A stretch of DNA of 64,000 nt. Origin: Sphingomonas sp. PAMC 26621. Its GTDB lineage: Bacteria; Pseudomonadota; Alphaproteobacteria; Sphingomonadales; Sphingomonadaceae. Location: the NCBI RefSeq assembly GCF_000251145.1, contig NZ_AIDW01000004.1, positions 62,001 to 126,000 of the forward strand, read 5' to 3'. A program made the translations under genes and the position numbers. Every line of letters begins with the position of its first letter. Within the stretch, counting starts at the first letter, position 1. The notes under the pieces were generated by a model, which did not search any database, had not been told where the DNA came from, and worked only from the letters and a program-made list of their open reading frames with translations. This document shows positions 61,224-64,000 of the stretch, piece by piece.

Positions 61224-61627
61224 GCGTGGAACGGGGCAGTGCCTTCTTGCTGAAGGTGGGGAATGGGGCGTCGCCGCTCGTCTATCAGACGGTCGCGGGG
61301 CTGCGCACGACACAGCTCAGCATCAACGGCGCTTTGGTCGCGGTAACGTCGAAGGATTCGGGCGGGTGGCGTGACCTGCTGTCGGGGGCGGGGGTGCGCA
61401 GCGTCTCCGTTTCGGCGGCGGGGGTGTTCGTCGGGTCGGCGGCGGAGCTGCGGATCAAGGCGAGCGCGCTGTCGGGGGTGCTCGACGATTATCGGCTGAG
61501 CTTCGAGGGCGGGGATACGCTGAGCGGCAAGTTCCTCGTCGCACGGCTCGATTATGCCGGGGATTACAACGGGGAGCGGAGCTACACGATCAGCCTGGAA
61601 AGTTCGGGCGCGGTGGTGGCGGCATGA
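61220..61627 (+). CDS. Major tail tube protein, TP901-1 family (GTA g9)
   Basis: 135-residue tail tube subunit. Motifs SAFLLKVGNGASPLVYQTVA, LSINGALVAVTSKDSGGWRD and LSGKFLVARLDYAGDYNGER match the TP901-1-like major tail proteins of gene transfer agents. Overlaps both neighbours by 4 bp. Confidence 0.9.
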   Translation: MSVERGSAFLLKVGNGASPLVYQTVAGLRTTQLSINGALVAVTSKDSGGWRDLLSGAGVRSVSVSAAGVFVGSAAELRIKASALSGVLDDYRLSFEGGDTLSGKFLVARLDYAGDYNGERSYTISLESSGAVVAA

Positions 61628-61932
61628 GCGCCAACCCGGAGCGCGGCGAGGCGGAACTCCGCGTCGCGGGCGAGCGGCTGGTGTTACGCCCGAGCTTCAC
61701 CGCTTTGTGCGCGGCGGAGCGCGAACTCGGGCCGCTGTTCGCGCTGGTGGAACGCGCGGCGGCGGGGTCGCTCGCGCTCAGCGAGATGGTCGCGCTGTTC
61801 TGGCATTGCCGCGTCGATCCGCCCGAGGCGATCACGCGCGAGCGGCTGGGGGACAGCGTCGTGCGCGCGGGGCTGGCGGCGGCGACTCCGGTGTTGCGCG
61901 TGCTGCTCGGGCAGATCCTGGCCGGGCGGTGA
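61624..61932 (+). CDS. GTA gp10-family tail assembly protein
   Basis: 102-residue protein of the gene transfer agent gp10 family (NPERGEAELRVAGERLVLRP, FTALCAAERELGPLFALVER). With the next small gene it forms the usual pair of tail assembly chaperones upstream of the tape measure. Its stop overlaps the next ATG (TGATG). Confidence 0.87.
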   Translation: MSANPERGEAELRVAGERLVLRPSFTALCAAERELGPLFALVERAAAGSLALSEMVALFWHCRVDPPEAITRERLGDSVVRAGLAAATPVLRVLLGQILAGR

Positions 61933-62135
61933 TGGAGCGGTTCGCCGAGGCGAGCGTGCGGCTCGCCGGGCTGGCGGGGGCGGTGCTGGGGTGGGGGCCG
62001 GAGGTGTTCTGGCACGCTACTCCGGCCGAACTGGGCGCGGTGGTGGCGGTGTTGACGGGTGGGGGCGATGCGGTCGTGCCGCCCGATGCGGCGACGATCG
62101 CGCGGATGCAGGAGGCGTTTCCCGATGGCGGATGA
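61932..62135 (+). CDS. Tail assembly chaperone, rcc01693-like (GTA g10.1)
   Basis: 67-residue protein with WGPEVFWHATPAELGAVVA, the pattern of the small chaperone between g10 and g11 in GTA clusters. In dsDNA phages this slot is often made by ribosomal frameshifting; here it has its own ATG overlapping the gp10 stop. It overlaps the tape measure gene by 11 bp. Confidence 0.82.
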   Translation: MERFAEASVRLAGLAGAVLGWGPEVFWHATPAELGAVVAVLTGGGDAVVPPDAATIARMQEAFPDGG

Positions 62136-62751
62136 AATCGAACGGCTGGTGGTGGGCGTGCGCGCGGATACCGCGGGGTTTTCGCGCGACGTGGAGGCGA
62201 TGCGCGCGTCGCTCGACGGGTCGCTGGTGAGCGGGGCGGAGCGCGCCGGTCGCGGGATCGAGACAGCGCTGGTCAAGGCGGTGCGGTCGGGGTCGCTCGG
62301 GTTCGAGGATCTGCGCAAGGTGGCGCTGTCAGTGCTCGACGACATCGCCGCAGCGGCGCTGCGCAGCGGGCTGAACGCGGTGTTCGGCGGGGGAAGTGCC
62401 GGAACGTCGCTACTGCCGCGAACCAATCCGGCGGGCTGCGGCTGCAGTGGGGGGGGTGGCACCGATCCGGTTGGGCTGCTGTCTGCTCTCGGCAGTCTGT
62501 TCGGCGGGGCGCCGGGGCGTGCCACGGGTGGGCCGGTCTCGCCGACGCGACCCTATTGGGTCGGCGAGCGTGGGCCGGAACTGTTCGTGCCGACCGCGAG
62601 CGGGAGCATCGTTGCGGCGGGTGGCGGGGGCGGGGCGCGCGATGTTCGCGTGTCGATCACCGTGCAGGGCGGAAGCGATGCGCCGCAAACGCTGGCTGCG
62701 TCGAGCCGACAGGTCGCGCGCGCGGTTAAGGCAGCGTTGAGCGCGGAGTGA
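62125..62751 (+). CDS. Short tail tape measure protein (GTA g11)
   Basis: 208-residue tape measure with TAGFSRDVEAMRASLDGSLV and an amphipathic helical start, a Gly/Cys-rich middle (NPAGCGCSGGGG) and the C-terminal YWVGERGPELFVPTASGSIV motif found in GTA tape measures. The length is close to the Rhodobacter g11 product (about 220 aa), which predicts a short tail. Confidence 0.85.
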   Translation: MADEIERLVVGVRADTAGFSRDVEAMRASLDGSLVSGAERAGRGIETALVKAVRSGSLGFEDLRKVALSVLDDIAAAALRSGLNAVFGGGSAGTSLLPRTNPAGCGCSGGGGTDPVGLLSALGSLFGGAPGRATGGPVSPTRPYWVGERGPELFVPTASGSIVAAGGGGGARDVRVSITVQGGSDAPQTLAASSRQVARAVKAALSAE

Positions 62752-62788
62752 GGGGGGGTGTTTAGGAGCACCGCCCACCATTCACTGC

Positions 62789-62879
62789 CGTCATGCTGAA
62801 CTCGTTTCAGCATCCACCGCGTAACGGGCTCGGACCGGATTTGCGGCGCGGTGGACCCTGAAACGCGTTCAGGGTGACG
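62789..62879. repeat. 91-bp two-hairpin interspersed element, copy 5
   Basis: Left hairpin ATGCTGAA-N5-TTCAGCAT, right hairpin ACCCTGAA-N5-TTCAGGGT, same stem pair as copy 1. It lies in the 199 bp between tape measure and the large tail protein gene. Confidence 0.9.
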
Positions 62880-62950
62880 GTGCTCAAGCGAATTTGCGGA
62901 TGACCGGCCTCCTCGCTCGAAGCGCACGGAGAGGCCCAGGGAGGACCACA

Positions 62951-64000
62951 ATGGCCTATTGGCTCGCGACCGAACGGACGGTGCAGGAGCGCGGCGTGAT
63001 CGCGCGGTTCGATCCGCGCTTCTGGACCGTCAATTTCCCGCGCCCGATGATGGCGGCGGTGACGACCACCGCGCCCGATGCGCTGCGCGTCGATGCGGTG
63101 TTCCATACGCGCGGCGATCTGGCGGGGCTGATCTGGGAGGCGGAGGACACGCACGATCATCCACTGCTGCGCTACGCGACCGCGCGCGATTTTCGCGGGT
63201 GCCAGCTGTCGTTCCGGTGGCAGTCGTCCGGCGTCATCGCGCTCGACGCGATCAACGGACCGGTGCTGACGATCGAGGGGCGCGACGCGAGCGGCGTGGC
63301 GCGGGCGTGGTATGTGCGGCTATGGAATTATGCGGAAGGGTCGCCGGACGACGCGACCGTCACGCTCGACTTCGTGGCGCTCGATGGCGGGTTCGTGCTG
63401 CCGGGGGAGGCGGACCCGGTGTGGGCGGGGGATGTCGACCGGATGTTCGTCTCGCTCGTCCCGCCAGGCTATGTCGCAGGCGGCGGTGCCCTGGCGGCCC
63501 CGGTCGAGGCGTGGGTCGCGTTGAGCGATGTCCGCTGCGACGGGTCGGGCGCGATGCTCGCGATCGGCGATGCGATCGTCCCCGAGCACGGCCTCGGGAT
63601 CGCGAGCGGCTATGACGACAGTTACAATCTGACGCCCGCGCGGTTGCTCCGCAACGCGCTGCTGCTCGGGTATCGCGGGAGCATCGTCCATTATGTCGGG
63701 ATGAGCCATTACATGCGGCTCGAGGCGAATGGCGGCGGCTATTATGCCAGCCTGTCGGGCGGGGTGCTCAACGTCGCGGCGGCGGCGTGGCACCGGGATT
63801 TCGCGGCCAGGGCCAGGGCGCTCGGTTATGACGTGATCTGGTCGCTCAGTTACGAACTGTTCGACGCTTATTGCTGGGGCGACTGGAAGCAGCGCGCATG
63901 GGACGGATCGCCCGCGCTGACCGGATGGTCGCCGCCATCGACCCTGTTGTCGCCCGCGCATGCCGGGGCGATGGCGTATCTCCGCGCGGTGGCGGGGGCG
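62951..64000 (+). CDS. Large GTA tail protein with TIM-barrel-like region, 3' end outside the window
   Basis: 350 residues visible from ATG 62951 to the right edge, still open. The first ~210 residues form a beta-rich module (MAYWLATERTVQERGVIARF, RPMMAAVTTTAPDALRVDAV, FRGCQLSFRWQSSGVIALDA). After that an alpha/beta stretch with IVHYVGMSHYMRLE, ARALGYDVIWSLSYELFDAY and AYCWGDWKQRAWDG looks like a TIM barrel of glycoside hydrolase type. This layout matches the sphingomonad GTA 'non-contractile tail sheath' proteins in the g12-g13 position. Enzymatic activity is not proven. Confidence 0.78.
   Translation, partial: MAYWLATERTVQERGVIARFDPRFWTVNFPRPMMAAVTTTAPDALRVDAVFHTRGDLAGLIWEAEDTHDHPLLRYATARDFRGCQLSFRWQSSGVIALDAINGPVLTIEGRDASGVARAWYVRLWNYAEGSPDDATVTLDFVALDGGFVLPGEADPVWAGDVDRMFVSLVPPGYVAGGGALAAPVEAWVALSDVRCDGSGAMLAIGDAIVPEHGLGIASGYDDSYNLTPARLLRNALLLGYRGSIVHYVGMSHYMRLEANGGGYYASLSGGVLNVAAAAWHRDFAARARALGYDVIWSLSYELFDAYCWGDWKQRAWDGSPALTGWSPPSTLLSPAHAGAMAYLRAVAGA

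Noticed and set aside
20617..62879. CRISPR-like spacing of the 91-bp repeats
   Set aside because: Copies are kilobases apart, are not in a regular array, and no cas genes are seen.

Overview
The window is a GC-rich (roughly two-thirds G+C by eye) chromosomal segment. It is most likely from an alphaproteobacterium of the order Sphingomonadales (Sphingomonas-like). The basis is the gene neighbourhoods (cox operon followed by SURF1 and thrC, the sphingomonad type of gene transfer agent head-tail cluster, DUF6456 and DUF6127 proteins), the codon usage and the dense packing with ATGA/GTGA start-stop overlaps. No rRNA, tRNA, CRISPR array, transposase or integrase was seen.

Layout. 1-7.1 kb: a 3'-truncated alkaline phosphatase D gene, then an envelope-glycan block with an ArnT-like membrane glycosyltransferase, two GT4-type glycosyltransferases, a DUF2141 protein and an unidentified polytopic membrane protein. 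7.1-11.5 kb: a leftward chain pyrE-pdxJ-acpS-lepB-(AI-2E type permease)-maiA. 11.6-18.2 kb: a rightward cytochrome aa3 operon coxB-coxA-ctaB-(51-aa membrane protein)-ctaG-coxC-DUF983-SURF1, in which ctaB and the DUF983 gene each carry a single-base frameshift. It runs on into thrC and an rRNA-type methyltransferase. 20.8-24.6 kb: ydbH-ynbE-ydbL, a predicted inner-to-outer-membrane lipid bridge. 24.7-29.9 kb: a thioredoxin-like lipoprotein divergent from argH, then a small lipoprotein, lysA, a siroheme-type dehydrogenase and a ZntB/CorA channel.

30.0-47.5 kb: a leftward flagellar operon of eighteen genes (flbD-like sigma-54 activator, fliE F G H I J K L M N O P Q R, flhB, fliD, fliS), with a single flagellin gene divergent at its head. 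47.9-51.9 kb: glutaminyl-peptide cyclotransferase, an XRE regulator divergent from a DUF6456 protein across a short palindrome, dapF, a glycine-zipper envelope protein and a small acidic protein. 52.0 kb to the right edge: a gene transfer agent (GTA) type cluster (small and large terminase, portal, DUF6127, prohead protease, capsid, connector, stopper-position protein, tail terminator, tail tube, two chaperones, short tape measure, large TIM-barrel-like tail protein). A promoter with two strong GC hairpins in its leader lies in front. The GTA operon is split between large terminase and portal by about 2.8 kb of unrelated small genes.

The most striking non-genic signal is a family of five interspersed elements of exactly 91 bp. 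Each is built of two hairpins whose stems change by compensatory pairs, and the two hairpins of one element never carry the same stem variant. A second family of 70-71 bp hairpins, and three further palindromic elements, fill most of the gaps in otherwise overlapping operons.
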